This document shows, in pieces, positions 49,801 to 59,455 of a stretch of 64,000 nucleotides of DNA. Source of the stretch: Hirudo medicinalis (lineage: Eukaryota > Annelida > Clitellata > Hirudinida > Hirudinidae); assembly GCA_011800805.1 (NCBI GenBank), contig MPNW01000036.1, forward strand, positions 2,569 to 66,568, given 5' to 3'. A program made the position numbers and the translations under genes. Position 1 is the first letter of the stretch. Every line of letters starts with the position of its first letter. The notes below the pieces were generated by a model, which saw only the letters and a program-made list of their open reading frames with translations, ran no database searches and was not told the origin of the DNA.

Positions 49801-50568
49801 AAGACTGACCAATGTCCCTGCTTCCTTAAGATGGGTCATTTGACTTTGTATTCTTGGGTGCAAACAAGACATCTCCAAATTCAGGAAATTCAAAACTAAA
49901 TCGCTATCAGTCTGCAGTAAATAGTCCGACAGTTATTAAAGCATTTGGCGTCAGGGTAATTGCAGGATATTTCTAAATAGGTGACATTATTAACAAAATC
50001 GAACAATAGGGAGACAAATTAATGATCTTAAATGAACAATTTATGATTCATGATATTAACCCATAATATTATGGGCTAAAATTCATAATTTTAATATTAA
50101 TTAAAAGCACAAAGTTGAACTGACAAGAATTCTGTGGGCTTCATTGTTTAGAGATTGCAGCAATCTTCTCTGAAGTTGGTCAGAAAAAGCTACATTTGAT
50201 AGCATCCACCTAACAACATCATCACTGCAACTGTTCATTGATTTGGTTTTGAATTCTAACAGCTGCAAAAAGGATCTCAATCTTTCTTGGAAATGTTGCA
50301 CAAAATGCGTCAAGGAATGGCCAACAAAAACAATCCAAAAGCTTGACAAGGTAAGTATTTTTAACTGGATACATTTAGTAATAATTTTAATTATTATTAT
50401 GGAAACAAGTGTAGCTACAATCCAGACAAAAACATACAAATCCAAAACGTCGAAATTTATATTATAAAGACTGTCATACTTTGCTGACGTGCTCTCAAAC
50501 CAAAGTACAGCGTCATTTTTAATTTCTTGTAAACGATACAAGATCAGCTGGCATGTTATCAATGCCAT
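40896..50568 (-). CDS. Unrecognised multi-exon protein gene
   Basis: Not recognised. Exons supported by splice sites, phase and open frame (minus strand): 50568-50489, 50341-50125, 49911-49810, 49693-49586, then a gap, 44791-44691, 44221-44128, a gap, 43434-43379, 43309-42916, 42871-42736, 42263-42197 and 41182-40896. The first four give a leucine-rich, probably helical N-terminal part (HFVQHFQERLRSFLQLLEF, LQRRLLQSLNNEAHRIL, LFLELKAKNSNWERICQ). The middle has LLVRLIKIESLSLP, which could begin a beta-sandwich domain. The C-terminal half is rich in serine, asparagine and basic residues and probably disordered. It ends SIRRRLGESRSSMQ...RNRHRCFLGQSREN. At least two exons are missing where phases do not join. 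The roughly 4.8-kb intron between 49586 and 44791 contains the universal stress protein gene on the other strand. No signal peptide is evident at the chosen start, which follows an upstream AT-rich region. Confidence 0.6.
41280..42000 (+). pseudogene. 3' end of a non-LTR retrotransposon (zinc knuckle and C-terminal block)
   Basis: Near 41375-41400 the plus strand reads GKCRVCGKAQETIA, the CxxC part of the CRLCGxxxETIxHI zinc motif found after the reverse transcriptase. The frame then breaks. 41740-41900 reads NWMSNVKTEVDPVVVGTLGT and later ELIPGRPKVSEIQKSPHWALP, matching the C-terminal block (KTEVIPVVVGALGT, then ISEIQKxALLGTA) of many invertebrate elements. A CAA/AAC simple repeat lies at 41295-41345. 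It is a dead fragment in the last intron of the unknown gene, antisense to it. Confidence 0.7.
43668..43712 (-). repeat. SINE fragment, 3' tail only
   Basis: The minus strand reads GGCGCCTCCGACGCTATGC then AAATGGCGCATTATAAAT, the tail of the SINE family. Confidence 0.65.
44475..44637 (+). repeat. SINE copy, diverged
   Basis: GATCTCAGAGGGTTGC (weak A box), CTGCATGCAATGTAAATG, GCGTTCATAACCC (B box), ATCTTGCATTGCCC, TTGGGAATAGGC, ACAAATGGTCG, and the tail CACAGAGTGCCATACAAACGG. Confidence 0.7.
46069..46213 (-). repeat. SINE copy, reverse strand
   Basis: The minus strand reads GCAGGTTGGCCGAACGCGTTG (A box), CACGTAACGGCAGCGGTCG, GTGTCATGTTCAAAACCC (B box), AGCCTGCTTAAGG, and the tail GCGCTATATATGAGGCAC then ATAAATGAAGT. 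Confidence 0.85.
46758..48810 (+). CDS. Universal stress protein (UspA family), 150 residues
   Basis: A small alpha/beta nucleotide-binding protein of the UspA family; its animal role is poorly known. Exons: 46758-46824, 46935-47009, 47077-47186 and 48610-48810. Phases agree and give 150 residues, the usual single-domain length. It starts KSTKVLICIDGSELSELAF (first strand and helix) and continues HREGNEVTCFHCIHPPYFPG. The last exon has EPGHEIVKKSKED and SEMIVMATRGHGTLKRTILG, ending HHSTCPVVVYCHK. The ATP-binding motif G-x2-G-x9-G-S is present except that its first glycine is alanine (MATRG), so ATP binding is uncertain. Intron 3 starts with GC (47187-47188, AAG|GCAAGA) and contains a retrotransposon endonuclease fragment. 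AATAAA is at 48882. The whole gene lies inside an intron of an unknown gene on the other strand. Confidence 0.9.
48180..48560 (+). pseudogene. Non-LTR retrotransposon endonuclease fragment
   Basis: Translation near 48180-48200 gives LTKTWLSPGYF, like the LTETWL block. 48410-48540 gives GVIYRHPNSNMSIF and then RQIFLLGDFNVN, the GVYRxPN and LLGDFN blocks of the apurinic-like endonuclease domain. The reverse transcriptase is missing. It lies inside intron 3 of the universal stress protein gene, in the same orientation, ending some 50 bases before the last exon. Confidence 0.75.
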
Positions 50569-51267
50569 ATTCGGATAATACGTCTGCTTAACCTATTGCA
50601 GAGTAACGAATTGTATCCATCAAAGAAATAAATGGATAATAAACGTGCTTATAATTCGACTAATGATACTCCCGAAAACTCAACTAGCATACATGTATAT
50701 CATGTTTTATGAAGTTCATATTGAATAAAAATGCATTCTATATTAATAGAATGTAATGTATAGTTATAATGAGAAATAGTGTAGACTAGAAATTATTTAT
50801 GTAGTAGTACATATACAAATGTACTTTAAATAACAAGTATATTTATAAATAAATGTTCAAATTAGAAAGAATTTGTAGACATATTTACAAAATTATAAAA
50901 GTGCCAATGCGCTAATATCTAAATTAATTTCTAACTGTTCAATTTAAGAACTTATTTAAAGTTCATAACCGGAATAATTATTAACTAAATAACTGAATAA
51001 TTAATAATAGCAGCATAAACAGCAGACTCCCTTAACAATCCAGAAGTGTTTATGCGACTTGTATATATGTCGGGTGTTTTTGGAAGGCTTTTTTGTGAGC
51101 AGTTACCTATACTTGTTTGAAGAGTTTTTTCCAGTTTATATTTTTAAAGAACACTTACTATATTATGCAAATGCTTTGATCGCGGTTTGTTGAAAACACT
51201 GCCAGGTGTATTAAAAACCCAACTTTTTGTTTTCAAGTGATTTGAGTAACAATTACATGAATAAAAC
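50569..51267. promoter_or_regulatory. Shared upstream region of the unknown gene and the SR-rich gene
   Basis: About 700 bases between two start codons pointing away from each other. AT-rich, no repeat and no clear core promoter element. Both promoters should be here unless non-coding first exons were missed. Confidence 0.35.
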
Positions 51268-52247
51268 ATGAGCAGTCATGCGAACAAATTAACCTCTGAC
51301 GATTTAGATTTCACAGGTTTGATATTAAATTTGTGGTTTAATTTTACATTTTATTAGGTTAACGAGTTGTTAAATAATTTATTAAACAAAGATAGGTGTA
51401 GCTAATTTGCATATACCAAGTGAGAATAATGAGATGAAGTTTTTAGGTCATGGCAGTGGTAACAAATTTCACAGATCTTCTCTGGAAAGAGAGATTCTGC
51501 CTTTTGCAACAATGATTGGTGAGTGGAGGGTAATGCTTAAATGAAGTTTAAAATTATAAAAAGGAAGTTAATTTCTAGGCATGACTTATAAATTATGAAA
51601 AAGAGTTATCATGATCTTGAACTTAAGATACAAATATGTTATATTAGGATATATTTTTATTATAAATTTTCTTACTAGTTTGACCAATAAAACTTCTATT
51701 CATTTCATTGAACCAACTCACAAAAAATTCATTTTGTTGCAAATGAATTGGTTCCAGGCTAGTCAATTAAGCTTTGGTTGCTTGGTATTGTCAGTTTTGG
51801 TAAGATCATTTGTTATTGTAAATGTGCTCCAACGTAAATGTTATTACTTTTTGCAACTGTTTATTATTGCAATATAGTAACAGATAATAATAATAACTTT
51901 TAGCTTAAAATAACATTTAGCTTAAAATAACTTTTAAAATAATTCTTGTTAAAAATAACAAATGCTTGGTAACATCTAAATGTGTTGACTTAGTGGTTAA
52001 TTAAAAAATTAATTCAATTGATGAATTTACATAATGATATTTATAATCAATTTGCAACAGAAATAGCCTCATTGTAGTGAATTATCATTAGTATAATATT
52101 GTAATAATGCATTATGAATGACATGACCTTAGCGATCATCTTATTAATGTTTGATGATATTTTAGACATAAAATGGTCATGTTTCATCTGGTAGGTTTGT
52201 GACTGTCTAGTTAATTGATTAATACTGTTGTCATTACTCTTGTAATG

Positions 52248-52281
<34 letters not shown>

Positions 52282-55200
52282 GTTATTGTTGTAATTATTA
52301 AAGCAGTCACCTCTATGTTTTTATTATGATTATTAGTGCTATTAAGCTTGCAATAATTTGAGTTTCATGGATGCATTTTGATCTATTAATCTGGCTTGCT
52401 TGATTTTAAGTTTGCTTTTTGATAGTCTGTATATATTTGCTCATACCCATCCTGTCAATTTTTCACCTTTTCATCACTTTTTAAATTTATCTGCCTAAGT
52501 ATACCTTAATGCATAATTTGAGTTTCACACAAAATCTTACCCTCTACTCATTTAACTCCGAAGGATATTTATGTTCCTATATCCTATATCCAATAACTGG
52601 TCATAACCTTGCTATGTATTGCTTGATTGGTTGATTCTAAGCTTTGTTAGTTGCTTGCTAATCGGTGTAGAGATTGCATGTCTTGGCGATGGTTCTTAAC
52701 CATTCAACTTTTTAGGATGTAATATTTTAATATTTTTTGTTGTTTGAATGCCAATCACTTTACTCTGTGTTGATGACAAAAGAAATTGGTAGCAGTAATG
52801 GTTATGATAATTATAAACATTTTATTCGATCAGTTCTATTCTTAATGGTGTTTCTGTTTATTCAAATTTGTTCAAGTTTCCTTAAAGATTGCTAGTAGTT
52901 TGGTAGCTTGTGCTTTTACTTATCCTTTGTTCTGGTCTACTCTTGGTCACATAATGTGTGTTTCACTTTTAGAATTATTTATTAAGTGGTTTTAAGTCTT
53001 AGATATTGGTTTTAACTGACTAATAATTGTTTGTCTTTGATGGGAGTTTTTAATTTTTTGATAACTTCTATTCATATAGTGATTTTAACACTTGAATCTT
53101 TGGTTCATTTTAGCCAGCTATATCCAATATTTTTATTTATTTGAGATTTGACTTTAGCATGATAGTTCTCTGCCATCTTGGCCAAAACAAGTGAAAATTT
53201 TAATTTTTCATTTCAATTAAGTAATGGAAATTGCTTCATTTCTATAAAATATTTCTCATTTGGAAAGCCTAAGTAGAATGAACATTTTTATAAAACTGAC
53301 AATTATTGTAAATTGTATGTCAAAAGTAATGTTAGGTTATAGTTTGTTATTGCAAAATGTTAACCATTCTTCATGGAATTTTAATGGACCAAGAACCAAG
53401 GCACCTCTGATGCTATGCATGTGACACCATATAAATTTACTATTATTATTTTGTTAATCTCATTATTAGTTAACATTAAATGACTGTTAGCATTTTATTA
53501 TCATTGTTTCGATTATTATAAGATTGGTTTTCATCATCTCCAGTTCTTTATCTATTTCATTGGGTAAAAGACTTAGAACAGATTTCAGTTGAACAGATCA
53601 TTCATTGCATGTTTTTTAATGATTAGATCACCAAAAGATAAATTAAGATGGAGTTCTTCTCTGAATTAAGAAGACGTGTAATTAACAACTAAAAACTAAA
53701 TAAGGAGTTTAATGGTAAAGCAATGAACTTTAGCATTAGAGACCTAGACTTGAGGTATTCTTAATGGCTTGAAACATAAGATTCTAGTTAGACAAACTTT
53801 TCTTAAAGGTAGTTGATTTCACCAATTTAATTCATTTTCATTCATGGAACTTTTTTACTTACAGAACCAGCATTTTAAATTGCTTACATTAAAATTCATG
53901 ATGAATATGATTTTATCTAATCTTGATTGGCTTTGATACTAATGGGTAATCTCATACTGATAATACTAATCTCATTTGTATACTAATTATTGCCTTTTTA
54001 CATTTTACATATCCATTATGATGGATTGGCTTTGCTATACTAACCCTATCTTCCTTCTCAATTATTTGAATTAAATTGAATAATAGTTTCATTCATTCAG
54101 CTTCAGGAGATTGACTTTTGATTGATTAATTAATAAATATTCATTAGTTTGATTTACTTATTTGAATAATTTTAAATCAGGATCCTTCAATTTATAAATT
54201 AGTTAACAGGCAATTCCTTGTTGAAAATATTTATGTGATATTTGTAAAAAAATGATTAACTATAGTATTTGTCAAATTAAATTCACTAAAATTCATCACA
54301 TTGTCTGATCTTTATCAAAGATTTATCAATTTAATCATTATGAAAATTTGATTTTTGTTAATTATTTAATTATATTCAATAAAGTCTTTTTATACATAAT
54401 TTAAATGAAATAAGTTATCAAAATACTTTATGCCTAAGTGCTATCTTGAATTTATATTTTATTAAATTAATTGTGGTCTTGTTAACATTTTTGGCAGGTG
54501 ATAAAGAGAAGGAAAAAACTGAGTCTAATTGCATCCACAGTGTTAATAATAATGACAAGACTCTTACTAACACTCCAAGGTGCCTGGTGAGTGGATACAT
54601 TATACCACATAGCTTGATGACTGACTTGCTTATTTATTTAGCCCTTGGGTTTCAGAGTATTGATGGTTCAAGCAATGGTTTTAGTAGGAGCAGTCCAACA
54701 TTTGACTTCTGCAAGACTGATATTGTAAATATTGATGATGATCTCAAAAAGGAAAAGAATCAGATGGTGAGCAGTTTTCCTTTTGTCAAACATTTAATGG
54801 GATGATAAAGATGACTGCAATGAGTCAGTCAAAAGTGCAATACTAATTAATTGATAATTTCTTATGTTATTAACTCCATGAAATGTACTTTTAGTTAAGC
54901 TTTATATCCAAACATTAAGAATTATGGCAACGGTATGTTCTACATTTATATTGAATTGCATCAAATTGTAGGAAAAGCTAGACAAATTGGTTCATATCCT
55001 GGAGTCCAGTGAAGATCGAGAGGAAAAGTTGGAAGCTTTGAGGCTCATTTCTGAAATTGCTAAAGCCTTACCAGATGTGAAGTAGGTGATATGAAACCAT
55101 GAAGGTCTTCATAAGATCTCACTGTAATTTTGTTTTCTAAGAGAATAAATTATTCATAAACATTTTAATTCTTTCACAATTGACTTTTAAGTTGGCTATC

Positions 55201-58200
55201 TCATCTCGTCTTGTGAACATTTCAGTCTACTTCAAGATGGCAATATAAGTTGATAATAATGGATCAAATTCCTCAATTTTTTACTCTGACATTTTATTGT
55301 GTTTATTCTAGGGCAGGGTCCAGTGATTTGCCACTTAAAGTTGATGATATTCCTCTCCCTTCACTTCCTCAAAGAGGCATGGCTGAAATCCCTATGCCAA
55401 GTGATCCTCCCCCAACTAAGAATGCTCTTGTTTTGGATGTCCAACCTGGAGTGAGTAGTGACTTGTCTTTTTCTACATGCTCCAGGTCAAACAAGTTGCA
55501 GAAGTCTGGCAGTTCTGAAGAGACTGCTGTAACAAAGACTCGACTAGGAATGGTGACTCTGCATAAAAATAAGTCTTGCAGATTTCAAATGATTAGGCAT
55601 TCTTTCAATGACCTAATGTTAGGAGAGAGATTGAGCAAGTCCAAGCTCACCAAGATGAAAAAAAAGTCTAACAAAAATGCTGATGGAGAAATAACATCAA
55701 ATGAACCCAAAGGTGTTGATGGTGGTGTATTGTTGACACTTGGTAACAGCAGAAGAACAGAGATTCAACAGCGAATCAACACTTGGAAAGAAGAATTGCT
55801 AAGAGACATGAGCATAGATTCAAAGAGAAACAATCTTGATATACCTCCACTCAACTTGAATGATCAAAAACATGACCCATGTGCTCCACAAAAAGAGGTG
55901 GCATTAACATCTCTTTCAAGTGCCAGTACCACATCAATAAAACTCCCACATTCTGTGGCTGATGAAGGTATCATGACATCAAAAAACTTAACAATCGGCA
56001 GTTTAAAATCATCTAATAACTGTGAGAGCCTGACCAGCAGATTCAGTTCCATTGTTCTTGGTGCCAACAGCCAAAGGAAATACTATTGGCCTCTTGAGAT
56101 GATCAGACATACAACTACATTGCCAAAAATATCTTACAGCTGCAATCCTCTCCATTTTGAATTTCTCTCTCAATTGTCTCCAGAAAAAAAGTCTTCAGTC
56201 TCCATAACAACCATGAACTTCAAGACACCAATTATAAACTATGCAAAGATAATCAACAAACCTGATGCAGCTTCAAGTGTTAATAAGCATGCTTTGGTGA
56301 AAAGAGACAAGAGTGCGATTGGAATTGACTCTGCCAGCCTTTCAGAAACACAAAAAGCATTTTCAATGTTGGAGAAAAGGTCATTGGTGGCATCAAAACA
56401 GTCCCTCTTGACTGATGAAGAATCTCTCTCATATGTAAAATTACTTGGAAATACATTTGATGATGATGATCATCAAACGAATGCTGCAAAATGGGACACC
56501 AGCAGTGAGAGTGAATCTGAGAAAGCAAATTTTTCTGCTCAAACATTTTTAGAAACTTCTGCCCAGTCAGCCAGAGAACACCGAGATTCTAATCCTGTGA
56601 GGGAGAGAAGTAAGAAATGGAAATACAGTTCTGACTCTGATCATTCTACACACGTCTCAAGTAGCAACTACAGTTACAGGAGTCATAGAAATAGTCACAG
56701 CAGTGTCAGTTCTAGGTCTTACTCATCAACTTACAGCAGTAGGAAGTCAAGCAGACATCATTGTTCCTATAGAAGCTACTCCAGGTCATCCAGATGTTCA
56801 AGGAGCAGCAGTTATTTCAGTAGCAGCAGTGACAGCTATTATTCATCTAGTAGCATTAGGAGAAGAAAAAGGAGGTGGAGATCGAGATCACTTGAGGGGA
56901 GGAGTCACTCCAGGGATAGATTTGGCAGGAGGATTTCCAGATCTCCATCTTCTGCATCAAGGAAACAGCATAAGTCATGTTCAAAGGAACCTAAGAGGAT
57001 CATTAACTACAACACTTTGCCCCAAGCCAAGAAATTGACTGCTGATCCCACAAAAGTTGGTTCCAACACCTCCATAAATAGAATCAAAGAGGAAACTTTG
57101 AGGCCAGTGGAAGAATGCTTAAAATCTATTAGTACCTCCTCTCTTGTGATACCCACTACTTTGAGTTCACTCAACATTCCTCTTCCAGCACCTAATCTGC
57201 TGCTTTCAACTGATCAATCTACTCCAAATGCTGCCTCAGCTGAACCTACAAAATCTTTCATTGGACCCACTTTGCCCATGGCCAGAGGACTTCTAATACC
57301 TTCCAAAGAACTCTGTCAAGAAGAAAAATTTCAGCCCATAGGTCCAAATGACCCTTTGGTCTTCAAGACTAAACTACCTTCTTCATCTGGTCAATCTGTG
57401 GAGGAAGAAAAAGTTGTAAAGAAATCAGAAAAAGAAATATCGGCATCTTTTATCATACCACCTGAGCAAGCAGAACATTACAAGGCATTGAGGCTCCAGG
57501 CAGAGAGACATGCCAGAAAGGTGATGGGTGGAATAACAGGAGAGGGAGAGACTGAGGATGAGTTAACAGGATTGGTAGATATCTCTTTTGAGCCCCCTAA
57601 TCAGGTTGTCAATAGTGGAAATCCTCAGCAACAATTAGTTGAGGAACTCTACCTTGAACAGATGGCCTCCTTGATGGCTCAGCAACATCAGAATCAACTA
57701 GTTATGAGTGCTCAAGCACCAGTTGGCAGGCTCTTCCACATAGTAGGAGGCCAGCAGAACATGGCCTCAAACTCCCAGTTCATACCCTTGGTTCAACTGG
57801 GTGCCAAAGTTGTTCCAGCCCTCCCTCAGGCAGGAGCCCCTCTGATTCTTGCTCACCACAATGCAGGGCATGTTGCAACAATGTTTGGATCTCAGACACC
57901 CTCTCCCACAAATGGGAGCACTCTTGTTCAGATGCAGACAGAGGATTCACTAAAAGCAAGACTGCACATCGAACTTGCTGAGAAGACTTTGTCGGAGAGG
58001 CAGGAGTGGGTGCAGATTCTGCAGCTGCCTCAGCATCAGCGACATTCTCAACACCATGGCTTGATACTGACTCACCAACTTCCCCATCAGGTGGGCTTTC
58101 CCATTGTTCACAGACCCAACATTGTCCTCGGAGCATCCCGGAAGGCCCCTGCCCTAATTCAGCTCCAAGCTTCATCCTCTGGACAAGTAGTCACGCCTAC

Positions 58201-58309
58201 ATTTATTGGGACCCAGCAGGTCTTGGCAGCACAGCCTTCAGCACAACTAGCACTGCCTCTGATCTTTGGTGCTAATGGCCAAGTTTTGGTTCCAAAGTTT
58301 ATAAGATGA
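51268..58309 (+). CDS. Serine/arginine-rich nuclear protein, 1,142 residues, unassigned
   Basis: Exons: 51268-51316, 51447-51518, 54498-54586, 54656-54766, 54972-55081 and 55312-58309, all in phase. Nothing in it identifies a named family to me. Visible features are a short helical, charged stretch KLDKLVHILESSEDREEKLE (exon 5), then a long low-complexity body. A serine-rich block about residues 573-640 runs into an RS block (RRRKRRWRSRSLEGRSHSRD) to about residue 700. A conserved-looking helix PEQAEHYKALRLQAERHARK follows, and the C-terminal third is glutamine-, histidine- and hydrophobic-rich and ends LVPKFIR. RS blocks mark pre-mRNA splicing or mRNA-export factors, so a nuclear-speckle role is an inference. 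No RRM, zinc finger or G-patch was seen. The last exon is about 3 kb while the first five are 49-111 bases. Intron 2 is 3 kb, T-rich and without a gene. Confidence 0.8.
51519..54497. other. Long T-rich intron of the SR-rich gene
   Basis: No coding exon was recognised. It contains an (ATT)n run at 52249-52292 and a SINE tail at 53398-53440. From about 52300 to 54300 the plus strand is strongly T-rich, with few purine runs, for about 2 kb. Confidence 0.6.
53398..53440 (+). repeat. SINE fragment, 3' tail only
   Basis: AAGGCACCTCTGATGCTATG followed by CATGTGACACCATATAAAT, as in the tail of the copy at 37242-37418. Confidence 0.7.
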
Positions 58310-58682
58310 TCGTATGCCTAGTCAAGTGCAACCGATATTGACAGGAAAGCAATTGGTTATTTGTGAATGTTTGAACATGCTGAAGTCTTTTTTGGTTCTT
58401 TTCCTATTTTATTCAATAACTTGCATTTTTACCTCTAATGTTGGAGTATCGTGGTCTTGGTCTTCTTGGTATGGGTCTTGGCTTATTAATTGAACAACTT
58501 AAGCTTGTAAAAGTATGTATATATGAACTCATGCACACAAGAAAAGCAAGCAGAATTTATTGTACTGCATTTCTATTAAGGGAAAATATTCAGAAAATCA
58601 TCTTTGTTCATGTGTTTTGTTGGCAATTGTAAATTGGCAATTGTGTTTCTATTTTCAGTTAATTAACCCTTTGAGTGCATAA
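58310..58682. other. Probable 3' UTR of the SR-rich gene
   Basis: Follows the stop at 58307-58309. T-rich, with no coding frame worth calling and no AATAAA near the stop. Confidence 0.45.
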
Positions 58683-58851
58683 AGGGCTGCTAAGGGAAGG
58701 GGATAAGTGCCTAGGGGCCTGTAAATTTGTTGGGGCCCACTAGGATATTACATGATCTTTTTTTGCTTTTCCATTATTTATTGACATAACATGGGGGCCC
58801 AAAATTTCTGATTTAATAGCTGGTTCTTCAAAAGTTTCTGTGGGTAGCCCT
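58683..58851. mobile_element. Probable hAT-type MITE, diverged, about 170 bp
   Basis: It starts AGGGCTGCTAAGGG and ends GGGTAGCCCT, partly inverted, with internal GGGGCCCACTAGG and GGGGGCCCAAAATTTCT that recall the GGGCCC and GAAATTTC blocks of the elements at 16719 and 23718. No clear target duplication was found. Confidence 0.55.
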
Positions 58852-59455
58852 GCCTCTTGCAGCAAAACTCGTCTGATGAAAAAAGGGGAGATAGAGGTGG
58901 GAATAAATTGATAGGTGGATGCCATAATGATCCCCATTTGGATAGGCTTGGTGAACAAAGCAAAACAACTGGTTCCATTTTTGTTGATAAAATTCCCTTT
59001 CATTGGGTAAGGTTCAGCATTGGCATCTGTGAGCCAAGTGGGACTCTTGTTTACCTTGAGAATTTTGTCCCCCCAATCTGTCCTATTGCTAGCTGCTCTC
59101 AGTAGACATTGGACACATTTACCCAGCCAGGTGAAATGCCCAAAAATTTCAAACCATGGCAGTATTTCAGAAGGTATTCGAGAGGGAATGCCAAAAATAC
59201 TTGAGATCAAGGTAGGCAACCAACTGATCCTCAATTACACATTACTCTGGAAGCTGTCTTCACAAACATTGCAAAAATGCTCACTCTCAAAATAATTACA
59301 TGATAATTAATTAATAATTACATTATCACATTAAACTGCAGCACATTTCTTTACAATGGATGAAAAGAAACCAGAGCATATCCCATATTGCTACTAAATT
59401 GATGTGTCAACATATCTATAGCCAATCAACAAATGTTATGGTAGCCAAAAATTCA
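58852..59455. other. Stop-poor, GC-richer stretch, nature unresolved
   Basis: 58857-59234 is less AT-rich than its surroundings and open for 80-160 codons on both strands (minus 59234-58740, plus 58857-59105). Neither reading contains a domain I recognise. It lies between the convergent SR-rich and SNX27 genes and touches a MITE. It could be a decayed gene or an old transposon piece. Confidence 0.4.

Noticed and set aside
56703..58275. Alternative frames inside the SR-rich gene
   Set aside because: Caused by repetitive AGC/AGG codons of the RS block and GC-richer 3' end; the main frame is supported by splice phase.
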